Of a DNA stretch of 43,117 nt, positions 9,990 through 16,926 are shown piece after piece (the first letter of the stretch is position 1; every line of letters starts with the position of its first letter). The notes under the pieces were generated by a model. That model was not told the DNA's origin and made no database searches. It was given only the letters and a program-made list of their open reading frames with translations. Source of the stretch: an uncultured Collinsella sp. GTDB taxonomy: Bacteria; Actinomycetota; Coriobacteriia; Coriobacteriales; Coriobacteriaceae. The DNA lies in contig CAKUGX010000005.1 in assembly GCA_934654765.1 (NCBI GenBank), forward strand, positions 1-43,117, written 5' to 3'. A program made the position numbers and the translations under genes.

Positions 9990-11342
9990 TTAGCTCTGAG
10001 CTCGCACGCGAGCGGCGCCGAGTTCGGTCAGATGGTATTTCTGGCCATGCTTGATGACCAAGCCGGCCTGCGCCAAGTCATTGAGCGTGCGTGACCAAGT
10101 GGGGGCCGAGTTTCCAAACGCCCTCGCCAGATCGGTTGCACCGCACGCTTGATTTTGTGCCAGATAGCCCAGTGCGGCGTTGCCGCGATCGCTTACGAAC
10201 ACGTCCGGTTGTGGCTGCGCATACTGATTTGCTGCATTAGGATACATCATTTGAGCTGCTGGTTGTTGAGAACTCTGCATCGGCGGCATTTGCTGTTGAA
10301 AACTTTGAGGCCACTGTTGGTAAGGCTGCGGAGGCATCTGCTGGGCCCAGGGGTTGTACTGCTGCTGCAGCATCTGCTGGTACGGCTGCTGATATCCCTG
10401 CTGGTACTGCTGTGGGAACTGCTGGCCATACCCCAGTGGCGGCATCTGCTGATATGGATATCCCTGTTGGTACGGCTGATAGTCCATTTGCTGGCCACCC
10501 GGTGCCCCCGTCGCCTGCTGCATTGCTGCTGCATCCTGATCCGCCAGCGGCATGGCCTCTGGCGCGTTTGGCGGCATCGACATCGATGCCGCCTGGGGCT
10601 CTTGTGTGGGAAGCATTCCGGGCTGCTGCATCTGTCCCACGGGGCGCTGCATCTGTTGCGTTGCCATGGGCTGCTGCGCAAAAGCTCCCGGCAGGGGATA
10701 TGTGGGCTGCTCCGTCTCGGGCCGCACGGCAGCACCGCGTCCGCCGGCACGCTCTATTTCCTGCACGCGTTTAGGGTCCAGGCTTACCGTAACCACGGTG
10801 CCGTTGCCCATGTTGTCCTCGATGGACACGGCCCCGCCGGCGTTTTCCAAATACTCCTGCACCATGGGAAACCCTGCTCCGGTTCCACGGATATAGCGCT
10901 TCATCTTGCTGTTTGCGCTGGTAACGCCAAAGTCGAAAGCGCGCTCCTTGTCGTCGATGCCGGGTCCTTGATCGGCAAAGCGGATGGTGTCTCCGCCGTC
11001 CAGAATCGAGATGATGGGCTCGGCAAAGTGCGCGTGGATAAAGTTTTCGACAATCTCGCGGATGACCATGAGCGAGATATGGCCACCCTGTTCTTTCATG
11101 CACTGGTAGACGGTGTTGGTCGTCTCTTCCAAATACGTGCGGACATCTTGCGGATCAATGACGATCACACGCGGTGTCGACAGCATGTCGTCATAGACGG
11201 CGATGCGCGCGGCGTACATGGCTTTTGGCGCCTGCGTGGTCGTCTGCTCGCCTTCCTCACGCTCTTCGCGCACGCCGGTGATGTGCTCGTTGTCGGGTGC
11301 CGGGTCTCCGGAATCGACCATGGTGTAAAAGTCGTCAGACAT
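9990..11342 (-). CDS. GHKL ATPase with Gln/Tyr-rich linker and winged helix
   Basis: The protein is 450 aa and I do not recognise it as a named family. Residues ~50-190 form a GHKL (Bergerat) ATPase: N-box REIVENFIHAH (Glu96, Asn100, His103), G1 DQGPGI (124-129) and G2 RGTGAGF (152-158). This looks like an anti-sigma or histidine-kinase ATPase without the phospho-accepting His domain. Residues ~221-380 are a low-complexity tract rich in Gln, Pro, Met and Tyr (about 49 Gln in 160 by hand count) with many YQQ units. Residues ~381-450 look like a winged helix (ATDLARAFG...WSRTLNDLAQAGLV...YHLTELG). It is the first gene of the dnaA operon, ending 15 bp before dnaA, and its start (ATG 11342, weak ribosome site) faces the upstream DnaA-box cluster. 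A role in controlling dnaA or the origin is inferred from position only. Confidence 0.85.
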   Translation of the reverse strand: MSDDFYTMVDSGDPAPDNEHITGVREEREEGEQTTTQAPKAMYAARIAVYDDMLSTPRVIVIDPQDVRTYLEETTNTVYQCMKEQGGHISLMVIREIVENFIHAHFAEPIISILDGGDTIRFADQGPGIDDKERAFDFGVTSANSKMKRYIRGTGAGFPMVQEYLENAGGAVSIEDNMGNGTVVTVSLDPKRVQEIERAGGRGAAVRPETEQPTYPLPGAFAQQPMATQQMQRPVGQMQQPGMLPTQEPQAASMSMPPNAPEAMPLADQDAAAMQQATGAPGGQQMDYQPYQQGYPYQQMPPLGYGQQFPQQYQQGYQQPYQQMLQQQYNPWAQQMPPQPYQQWPQSFQQQMPPMQSSQQPAAQMMYPNAANQYAQPQPDVFVSDRGNAALGYLAQNQACGATDLARAFGNSAPTWSRTLNDLAQAGLVIKHGQKYHLTELGAARVRAQS

Positions 11343-11585
11343 GCCGCTCGCAATCTTTCAAAAGGTTTCGAACAAATAGTAGCTCACCGTGCAATGTTTC
11401 TCATCTTTCGACAACTTTTCAAAACATGTTGAAAACTTTGGAAAACGGACGAAAAGTTCTCAACATTGCCAACATGACCTGTTGAAAACTCGATGAAATA
11501 TCGTGAAAAGTTGCCCACTGCCTCAAATACCGATTCTGCTTATGGGGGAACCGTGTACTCTTTGCAACCTTTTACCTTTGATTTC
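11343..11585. other. Upstream oriC half: DnaA-box-like cluster
   Basis: This divergent gap holds TGTTGAAAA twice (11427-11435, 11480-11488; the inverted form of TTTTCAACA), TTCTCAACA (11457-11465, one mismatch), TTTTCAAAA (11416-11424, one mismatch) and a weaker match at 11501-11509. TTTTCAA at 11416-11422 and TTGAAAA at 11429-11435 form an inverted pair. The minus-strand operon promoter must also be here, so binding could couple initiation to dnaA expression. No convincing minus-strand promoter hexamers were found and no gene is seen. Confidence 0.65.
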
Positions 11586-11615
11586 TTGACATTTGAACAT
11601 TGATTTCCCTACAAT
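11586..11615 (+). promoter_or_regulatory. Sigma-70-type promoter for rpmH
   Basis: TTGACA (11586-11591) and TACAAT (11610-11615) are separated by 18 bp. They lie about 75 bp upstream of rpmH, leaving a 5' leader of roughly 65 nt. Confidence 0.75.
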
Positions 11616-11687
11616 CTTCAAGCTCACGTGTCTATATCTGCGTCCGCGCCCCCGCGGACACTCGAAATGCAGCAGGAGGAACTTAAG

Positions 11688-11822
11688 ATGAAGCGTACGT
11701 ATCAGCCTAATAAGCGTAAGCGTGCCAAGACCCATGGCTTCCGTGCCCGTATGGCCACTAAGGGTGGTCGTGCCGTGCTCGCCCGTCGTCGCGCCAAGGG
11801 CCGCAAGCGTCTCACTGTCTAG
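11688..11822 (+). CDS. rpmH: 50S ribosomal protein L34
   Basis: The 44-aa protein, [20 protein letters not shown] onward, is an unmistakable L34: very basic and of the usual family length. The upstream frame is open from 11628, but AGGAGGA at 11674-11680 places the start at ATG 11688. It is the first gene of the plus-strand run away from the origin, followed by rnpA after 20 bp, the classic rpmH-rnpA pair. Confidence 0.98.
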   Translation: MKRTYQPNKRKRAKTHGFRARMATKGGRAVLARRRAKGRKRLTV

Positions 11823-11842
11823 CAGCGATACACACATCTCGC

Positions 11843-12181
11843 ATGAAGACTATTAAGTCTCGGCAAGATTTCGAGCATGTGTTCAGTCAGGGGCGTCGTT
11901 TCAATCACCCTCTGATTCGAATGACCATATGTGAATCGGTTGGCGAAGGCGACTCCGGAAGGGTCGCCTTCGTTGGTGCTAAACGGCTCGGTTGTGCTGT
12001 CGTGCGCAACCGTTCTAAGCGTGTGATGCGCGAGGCCGCCCGCAGCTGTGGATTTCCCGTTGCGGGTTATGACATCATCTTGTTCGCAACTCCTAAGACG
12101 AGGGTTTCTTCGCCTCAGGAGATGGACAATGCATTGCGTTCGCTTATGAAACGCGCCGGCGTTGCCGGGGAGGAGCGATGA
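11843..12181 (+). CDS. rnpA: Ribonuclease P protein component
   Basis: RnpA binds the RNase P RNA and helps it remove 5' leaders from pre-tRNAs. The 112-aa protein carries the family's RNR motif as RNRSKRVMREAAR (about 53-65), and its size is normal. It sits between rpmH and yidD and its last four bases overlap the yidD start (ATGA), so it is translationally coupled. Confidence 0.97.
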   Translation: MKTIKSRQDFEHVFSQGRRFNHPLIRMTICESVGEGDSGRVAFVGAKRLGCAVVRNRSKRVMREAARSCGFPVAGYDIILFATPKTRVSSPQEMDNALRSLMKRAGVAGEER

Positions 12182-12402
12182 GCAATCACGTTTTGCGACG
12201 TGTTGCCATCGCTCCTATTCGCATATATCAACAGGTTATTTCGCCCTTATTGCCTGACGCCTGCATTTATTACCCAACGTGCTCGCAATACGCCGTCCAG
12301 GCGATTGAGAAGTACGGTGTTTTGAGAGGCTGCTGGCTTGCCGTGAGGCGCATCGCTCGCTGCAATCCCCTGCACGTCGGCGGTTATGACCCTGTGCCCT
12401 AG
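12178..12402 (+). CDS. yidD: Membrane protein insertion efficiency factor YidD
   Basis: YidD is a small membrane-associated protein that aids YidC-dependent insertion. The 74-aa protein shows the family hallmarks: IRIYQQVISPLLPDACIYYPTCSQYA and a C-terminal RIARCNPLHVGGYDPVP, here cited in parts. The conserved cysteines (CIY, TCSQ, RCNP) are present. It overlaps rnpA by 4 bp and precedes yidC by 29 bp, as in most bacteria. Confidence 0.96.
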   Translation: MSNHVLRRVAIAPIRIYQQVISPLLPDACIYYPTCSQYAVQAIEKYGVLRGCWLAVRRIARCNPLHVGGYDPVP

Positions 12403-12431
12403 CGGGCACTCGCTATCGGAGGAAAACTTAC

Positions 12432-13202
12432 ATGTGGGATTGGATCGTTAACATCCTTTTCGAGCTGCTCAAGCTCATCCAGACCTTTGCGGTCGACTGG
12501 GGCCTGTCCATCATCATCCTGGTGGTCATCATCCGTCTGCTGCTGACGCCGCTTATGCTCAAGTCGACTAAGTCGACGGCTCGTATGCAGGTGCTGCAGC
12601 CCAAGATGCTCGAGATCCAGGAGCGCTACGCCGACGATCCCCAGCGTCAGGCCGAGGAGATGCAGAAGTTCTACAGCGAGAACAAGTTCAACCCGATGGC
12701 TGGTTGTCTGCCGCTGTTGATTCAGATGCCTGTCCTGTTCGCCCTCTTTACGCTGCTGCGTAACCTGCCGGACTACTTTAACGACGGCACGTTCTCGTTC
12801 TTTAATATTCTGCCCGACCTGACCACCACGCCGAGTGCCTCCTTTGCCGATGGCTTTATGGTCGCGTTGCCTGCGCTGGTCTGCCTGATCCTGTTTGCCG
12901 TCCTGACCCTGATTCCGCAGCTCTATATGTCGCGCAACCAGACCGGCCAGCAGGCTCAGAGCATGCGTATGATGGCCGTTGTCATGACGGTCATGATGCT
13001 TTGGATGGGCTGGAGCCTTCCCGTTGGTGTTCTGCTGTACTACGACGTCTCGTCTGCTTGGCAGGTTATCCAGCAGATTTTTGTGACACAGAAGGTCATC
13101 GACAAGGCGAAGGCCGATGAGGAGGAGCGTCTTAAGAACGCGCCACTGCAGGTTGAGGTCACTCGTCGCGAGAAGAAGCCGCGCCCGCACAAGAAGAAGT
13201 AG
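12432..13202 (+). CDS. yidC: Membrane protein insertase YidC/Oxa1 family
   Basis: YidC inserts and folds inner-membrane proteins, alone or with SecYEG. The 256-aa protein is the short Gram-positive form without the large periplasmic domain. About five membrane segments are visible. The first is preceded by a short amphipathic N-terminus and contains the conserved Arg of the hydrophilic groove (IIRLLLTPL, about residue 35). A basic C-terminal tail ends in KKPRPHKKK, as in ribosome-binding Oxa1-like forms. No lipobox is seen. The start is ATG 12432 behind GGAGG (12419-12423). Confidence 0.96.
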   Translation: MWDWIVNILFELLKLIQTFAVDWGLSIIILVVIIRLLLTPLMLKSTKSTARMQVLQPKMLEIQERYADDPQRQAEEMQKFYSENKFNPMAGCLPLLIQMPVLFALFTLLRNLPDYFNDGTFSFFNILPDLTTTPSASFADGFMVALPALVCLILFAVLTLIPQLYMSRNQTGQQAQSMRMMAVVMTVMMLWMGWSLPVGVLLYYDVSSAWQVIQQIFVTQKVIDKAKADEEERLKNAPLQVEVTRREKKPRPHKKK

Positions 13203-13246
13203 TGGGATATCAATCTTATTTAGGTACCTAAACTTTGGAGTACGTT

Positions 13247-13816
13247 ATGTCTGAAGAGATCATCGAGGATATGCTTGAGGAGGTTGCCCCGCAGGTCGCG
13301 GGCGATTATCCCGAGATTGCACAGCGCTACAAGGCCGGTGAAGAGCTGACCGATGAGGAGCTCGACACCATTGCCGATGTTGCGATTTCCATCCTGCGTT
13401 CCATCCTTTCGCACTTCGATGCCGCCAACTCTCCTATCGATGAGTATGAGGGCGACGAGGGTGAGCTGATTTTGGATGTAACGGCTCCCGACCTTGCTGT
13501 TCTCATTGGCCGTCATGGTCGCACCCTCGATGCCCTTCAGGTTATGTTCTCTTTGCTAGTGAGCCGCAAGCTTGGCTTTAGGTATCCGGTTGTAGTGGAC
13601 GTCGAGGGATACAAGAGCCGCCGTCAGGACAAGGTTGCCTCCATGGCTCAGTCTGCTGCCGAGCGTGCCATCCGCACTCATAAGAGTGTTTCGCTTCCGC
13701 CCATGAATGCCTATGAGCGCCGACTGGTTCACATTGCACTTCGTGGCAATGATGCCGTCGATACTCATTCTGAGGGTTCCGACCCTGATCGCCATGTGGT
13801 GATTGTTGCTCGATAG
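13247..13816 (+). CDS. khpB: RNA-binding protein KhpB (Jag), KH and R3H domains
   Basis: KhpB/Jag proteins bind RNA with a KH domain followed by R3H, and affect cell division and wall synthesis in Gram-positives. The KH domain is around 75-110 (GRHGRTLDALQ as the nucleotide-binding loop). The R3H domain follows at the C-terminus (RRQDKVASMAQ...MNAYERRLVHIAL). The N-terminal Jag domain found in some homologues is not evident; instead the first 60 residues are acidic. GGAG at 13237-13240 decides for ATG 13247 (189 aa) over the in-frame TTG at 13235. The gene ends the rpmH operon. Confidence 0.92.
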   Translation: MSEEIIEDMLEEVAPQVAGDYPEIAQRYKAGEELTDEELDTIADVAISILRSILSHFDAANSPIDEYEGDEGELILDVTAPDLAVLIGRHGRTLDALQVMFSLLVSRKLGFRYPVVVDVEGYKSRRQDKVASMAQSAAERAIRTHKSVSLPPMNAYERRLVHIALRGNDAVDTHSEGSDPDRHVVIVAR

Positions 13817-13835
13817 TCTACTCGAGCTTATGCTA

Positions 13836-13866
13836 AGGGGACGTGGTTTCCACGTCCCCTTTTTTT
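13836..13866 (+). terminator. Terminator after khpB
   Basis: An 11-bp perfect stem (13836-13846 with 13850-13860, loop TTT) is followed by seven T residues. It closes the rpmH-rnpA-yidD-yidC-khpB operon. Confidence 0.95.
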
Positions 13867-13912
13867 GTCAAAAGTTCTCGATACACTGATTTTTGTCAGA
13901 AAGGAGCTTTCG

Positions 13913-14650
13913 TTGTTAGTACTTACTGATCAGCAAGCTGACGAGATGTTGACTCGTCTAACTTCCTATTGCAGAGAGTATTCCTTGAGCGTATCTGATG
14001 TTGAACTGAGGAAATGTATTCAGCATTTGGATTTGGTTCTGGAAATAAATAAGTCAACTAATCTCACCCGTATTCTTAACGTAGAAGATGCTGCGGTACT
14101 TCATATCCTCGACTCACTTGTTTTGCTCCCCTATATCAATAAGGCTCCTGAGGGAGCTTTGCTCGATATGGGGACAGGTGCGGGCTTCCCTGGTATTCCG
14201 TTAACCATAACCACGCATCGTAAAGCTACTTATATTGACTCTGTTGGTAAGAAGGTTGATGCCGTCAATTCTTTTGTTCATGCTCTTGGGTTGAAACATA
14301 CTCGTGCGATTCATGATCGTCTTGAAGAATATGCTCGAAGCCATAAGAAGCAGTTCTCTGTCGTAACCGCCCGCGCACTGGCTCCTCTACCGATTCTTGT
14401 TGAGTATGCAGCTCCGTTCCTCAAGGATGGAGGACTATTTGTTATCACCAAGGGCAATCCTTCGGATGAGGAGCTTGCTTCCGGCATGTCAGCAGCTAAG
14501 ATTTGCGGCTTCACTTTGCTTCTGAATGACGCAATCGATTTGCCTGAGGGCTTGGGCCACAGGGAGTTCATTGTTCTTAAAAAGAGTCATCCAGCATCCG
14601 TTTCATTGCCTCGTGCAAATGGCATGGCAAAAAAGAATCCGCTTGCCTAG
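13913..14650 (+). CDS. rsmG: 16S rRNA (guanine-N7) methyltransferase RsmG
   Basis: RsmG (GidB) methylates N7 of G527 in 16S rRNA. The 245-aa protein has the SAM-binding glycine loop LLDMGTGAGFPGIPL (about 99-113) and the family segment VVTARALAPL. The frame is open from TTG 13865, but that codon lies in the terminator T-run. AAGGAG at 13901-13906 points to TTG 13913 (LVLTDQQADEML). Base use is more AT-rich than in the rpmH operon and continues so through parB. It precedes the parS cluster and parA, the usual order. Confidence 0.93.
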   Translation: MLVLTDQQADEMLTRLTSYCREYSLSVSDVELRKCIQHLDLVLEINKSTNLTRILNVEDAAVLHILDSLVLLPYINKAPEGALLDMGTGAGFPGIPLTITTHRKATYIDSVGKKVDAVNSFVHALGLKHTRAIHDRLEEYARSHKKQFSVVTARALAPLPILVEYAAPFLKDGGLFVITKGNPSDEELASGMSAAKICGFTLLLNDAIDLPEGLGHREFIVLKKSHPASVSLPRANGMAKKNPLA

Positions 14651-14651
14651 A

Positions 14652-14667
14652 TGTTTCACGTGAAACA
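14652..14667. other. parS: parS site 1
   Basis: This is a perfect 16-bp palindrome, TGTTTCACGTGAAACA, identical to the canonical ParB-binding centromere. It starts two bases after the rsmG stop codon. Confidence 0.95.
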
Positions 14668-14690
14668 TAATGGATACTAACAACTTGCAG

Positions 14691-14706
14691 TGTTTCACGT
14701 GAAACA
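14691..14706. other. parS: parS site 2
   Basis: A second perfect TGTTTCACGTGAAACA lies 39 bp from site 1 start to start. A CTPase-type ParB would load here and spread into neighbouring DNA. Confidence 0.95.
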
Positions 14707-14729
14707 TGGCGGTTGATATCGAATCGGAA

Positions 14730-14745
14730 TGTTTCACGTGAAACA
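14730..14745. other. parS: parS site 3
   Basis: The third perfect copy is again 39 bp from the previous one and 40 bp before the parA start codon. The regular 39-bp phase is close to four helical turns. It also places ParB over the parA promoter region, so autoregulation is plausible. Confidence 0.95.
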
Positions 14746-14784
14746 TCCTCCGTTTGACAGCTTTAATACACACCAGGAGGGACC

Positions 14785-15585
14785 GTGGGATTTCGCGACG
14801 TTAAGCGTTCTAAGAGCGCAAAAGACACGCGTATCATTGCAATCATCAATCAAAAAGGCGGCGTCGGTAAGTCAACGACGGCTGTAAACCTTGCAGCAGC
14901 ACTGGGTGAGCAGGGTCGTAAGACACTGATTGTCGATTTTGATCCGCAGGGAAACAGCACCAGTGGATTTGGAATTGAAAAAGAAGACCTTGATCACTGC
15001 ATCTATGATGCATTGTTGAATGATGTGACGGCAGAATCGCTTGTTCTTGATACAAATTGCAAAAAGGTATTCGTAATTCCAGCTACGATTCAGCTTGCAG
15101 GTGCCGAAATTGAGCTCGTAAGCGCAATTGCTCGTGAAACCCGCCTCAAAGATTTGCTTGAGCCAATTCAGGACGACTTCGATTTTATTTTCATTGACTG
15201 TCCTCCTTCGCTCGGCCTGCTTACTATCAATGCCTTGACCGCAGCAGATAGCGTTTTGATTCCAATCCAGTGTGAGTATTACGCACTTGAGGGCGTTACG
15301 AAGCTGCTTGAGTCAATGAAGATGGTCAAATCACGTCTGAACAAGGGCTTAGACACCTATGGCGTGCTTATGACCATGTATGACTCACGTACTTCTTTGT
15401 CGAATCAGGTTGTTGAGGAAGTTCAATCGTACTTTGGTGATAAGGCGTTTAAGACGCTGATTCCCCGTACTGTAAAAATCTCTGAAGCTCCGTCTTTTGG
15501 AGAACCGGTAATTACCTATGCACCTCAAAACAAGGGTGCAAAAGCGTATATGAACCTTGCAAAAGAGGTGATCAAGCGTGCCTAG
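14785..15585 (+). CDS. parA: Chromosome partitioning ATPase ParA
   Basis: ParA (Soj) binds DNA nonspecifically as an ATP dimer and drives segregation of ParB-parS complexes. The 266-aa protein carries the deviant Walker A KGGVGKST (24-31), Walker A' FDPQGNST and Walker B FIDCPPSLG. A start at GTG 14785 is set by AGGAGG at 14775-14780. It shares 8 bp with parB. The three parS sites lie immediately upstream. Confidence 0.97.
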   Translation: MGFRDVKRSKSAKDTRIIAIINQKGGVGKSTTAVNLAAALGEQGRKTLIVDFDPQGNSTSGFGIEKEDLDHCIYDALLNDVTAESLVLDTNCKKVFVIPATIQLAGAEIELVSAIARETRLKDLLEPIQDDFDFIFIDCPPSLGLLTINALTAADSVLIPIQCEYYALEGVTKLLESMKMVKSRLNKGLDTYGVLMTMYDSRTSLSNQVVEEVQSYFGDKAFKTLIPRTVKISEAPSFGEPVITYAPQNKGAKAYMNLAKEVIKRA

Positions 15586-16483
15586 TGCAAAGAAACGTGG
15601 CGGATTGGGGCGTGGACTCAATGCTTTGGTCTCAGAGGCTGAGTATGAGACCGGTGGTTCTGCTGCATCTGCTTCAAATGCCGCATCTGAAACAAAACTA
15701 CCTATTGAGGATATCGTTCCCAACCCTAATCAACCGCGAATTCACTTTAATGAAACTGAACTTCGCGAGTTGAGCGAGTCAATCCAAGAACATGGCGTTT
15801 TGCAGCCGCTCTTGGTTCGCAAGCATGGAAACGGCTATGAGATCATCGCTGGTGAGCGTCGTTACCAGGCGTCAAAGCTTGCTGGTCTTGAGGAACTGCC
15901 TGTCATCATTAAAGATGTTAATGATGAAGAGATGCTGGCTCTTGCTCTTATCGAAAACCTTCAACGTTCTGATCTGAATCCCGTCGAAGAGGCTAAGGGC
16001 TATCGCCAGCTCATCGATGCTAGCGGTATGACCCAGGAGGCATTGTCGAAGGCCGTAAGCAAGTCACGCTCTGCAATTACAAACTCGCTGCGCCTTCTCG
16101 ATCTCCCCGAAGTAGTTCAGCAGATGATTTTTGAGGGTAAACTTACTGCTGGTCACGCACGTGCGATTCTTGCAGTTCCCTATGAGGATGCTCGAATTCG
16201 ACTTGCAGAGAAGGTTGTTGCGGAGGGCCTTTCCGTAAGAGCGACAGAAAATCTTGCTCCATTGTTTTCTGCCGGAGAGACACCTAAGACGCCGCGGCTT
16301 GCAACGCCTCAGTCTTTTAAAAAGGCTGCGCGTGTACTTCGTCAGGTATTTAATACCAACGTGCGTGTGAAGAGCTCGCGAGGAAAGAATAAGATTGAGA
16401 TTGAGTTTAAAGACGAGGAAGAGCTCTCTCGTATTCTTGGTGAAATGATTCAGTTTGATCAAGGAGGCCAAGATGAGGAATAA
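15578..16483 (+). CDS. parB: Chromosome partitioning protein ParB
   Basis: ParB is a CTP-dependent clamp that loads at parS and slides. The 301-aa protein starts at GTG 15578 within the parA stop region. It shows the N-terminal KRGGLGRGLNAL motif that stimulates ParA, the CTP-binding box GERRYQASKLA, the ENLQRSDLNPVEEA helix and the helix-turn-helix (ALSKAVSKSRSAITNSLRLL). The C-terminal dimerisation part follows with basic residues. Perfect parS sites nearby match its expected specificity. Confidence 0.97.
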   Translation: MPSAKKRGGLGRGLNALVSEAEYETGGSAASASNAASETKLPIEDIVPNPNQPRIHFNETELRELSESIQEHGVLQPLLVRKHGNGYEIIAGERRYQASKLAGLEELPVIIKDVNDEEMLALALIENLQRSDLNPVEEAKGYRQLIDASGMTQEALSKAVSKSRSAITNSLRLLDLPEVVQQMIFEGKLTAGHARAILAVPYEDARIRLAEKVVAEGLSVRATENLAPLFSAGETPKTPRLATPQSFKKAARVLRQVFNTNVRVKSSRGKNKIEIEFKDEEELSRILGEMIQFDQGGQDEE

Positions 16484-16727
16484 GATTTTTACTGCGATTG
16501 CATTGGTGACGACTGTCGCGGCTGGTGCCTTTGCTGGCTATAAGATCGCGACAGACGATGAACTTCGTGGTCGTTTGCTTCGTGGTGCGCAAGATATTGT
16601 TGATACGTCCAAGAAGAAAATGGATGTTATGACAGAAGATGTTGCCATACGTACTGCTCAGGTAACGAAGAATCCCAAGATTAATCAAGGTTGGGTTAGC
16701 AACCAATGGGAAAATGTAGGCTATTAG
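16473..16727 (+). CDS. Small single-span membrane protein overlapping parB
   Basis: The 84-aa protein has ATG 16473 behind AGGAGG at 16462-16467, inside the 3' end of parB (11-bp overlap). A Gly/Ala-rich N-terminal membrane segment (about 5-26, with AGAFAGYKIA) is followed by a soluble, mostly charged tail (DDELRGRLLRGAQDIVDTSK) resembling YtxH-like proteins. No specific family is certain. The overlap argues that it is made together with ParA and ParB. Confidence 0.8.
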   Translation: MRNKIFTAIALVTTVAAGAFAGYKIATDDELRGRLLRGAQDIVDTSKKKMDVMTEDVAIRTAQVTKNPKINQGWVSNQWENVGY

Positions 16728-16757
16728 GTACCTAACAATTACATAGCATTTATTTAA

Positions 16758-16796
16758 GGGCCCTTGTCTGATTCATGAGACAAGGGCCCCTTATTT
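16758..16796 (+). terminator. Terminator of the parAB operon
   Basis: A 12-bp perfect stem (16758-16769 with 16778-16789, 8-base loop) is followed by a T-rich stretch. It lies 30 bp after the small membrane-protein gene. Confidence 0.9.
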
Positions 16797-16852
16797 TGTC
16801 CGTAAAAAATGGGAAAGGTAGCAGCTGGTCCAAAATTGAGGTCAATAAATGA

Positions 16853-16889
16853 AACGGCCTCGGTTGCATATCCTGCAACCGAGGCCGTT
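16853..16889 (-). terminator. Terminator of rlmN
   Basis: A 16-bp perfect stem (16853-16868 with 16874-16889, loop of 5) is followed on the minus strand by TTCATTTATT. It lies 38 bp beyond the rlmN stop and faces the parAB terminator. Confidence 0.85.
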
Positions 16890-16892
16890 CGA

Positions 16893-16908
16893 TGTTTCAC
16901 ATGAAACG
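16893..16908. other. Degenerate parS next to the rlmN terminator
   Basis: TGTTTCACATGAAACG has two mismatches to the perfect parS. It lies between the terminator stem and the rlmN stop codon, 2.2 kb from the three perfect sites. It is not coding. Confidence 0.5.
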
Positions 16909-16926
16909 TTTTGGAGTGCGACTCCC

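Noticed and set aside
10149..11432. Open frame antisense to the GHKL-ATPase gene
   Set aside because: Its Leu/Arg/His-rich product is the complement of CAG-rich codons; the sense frame has clear ATPase motifs.
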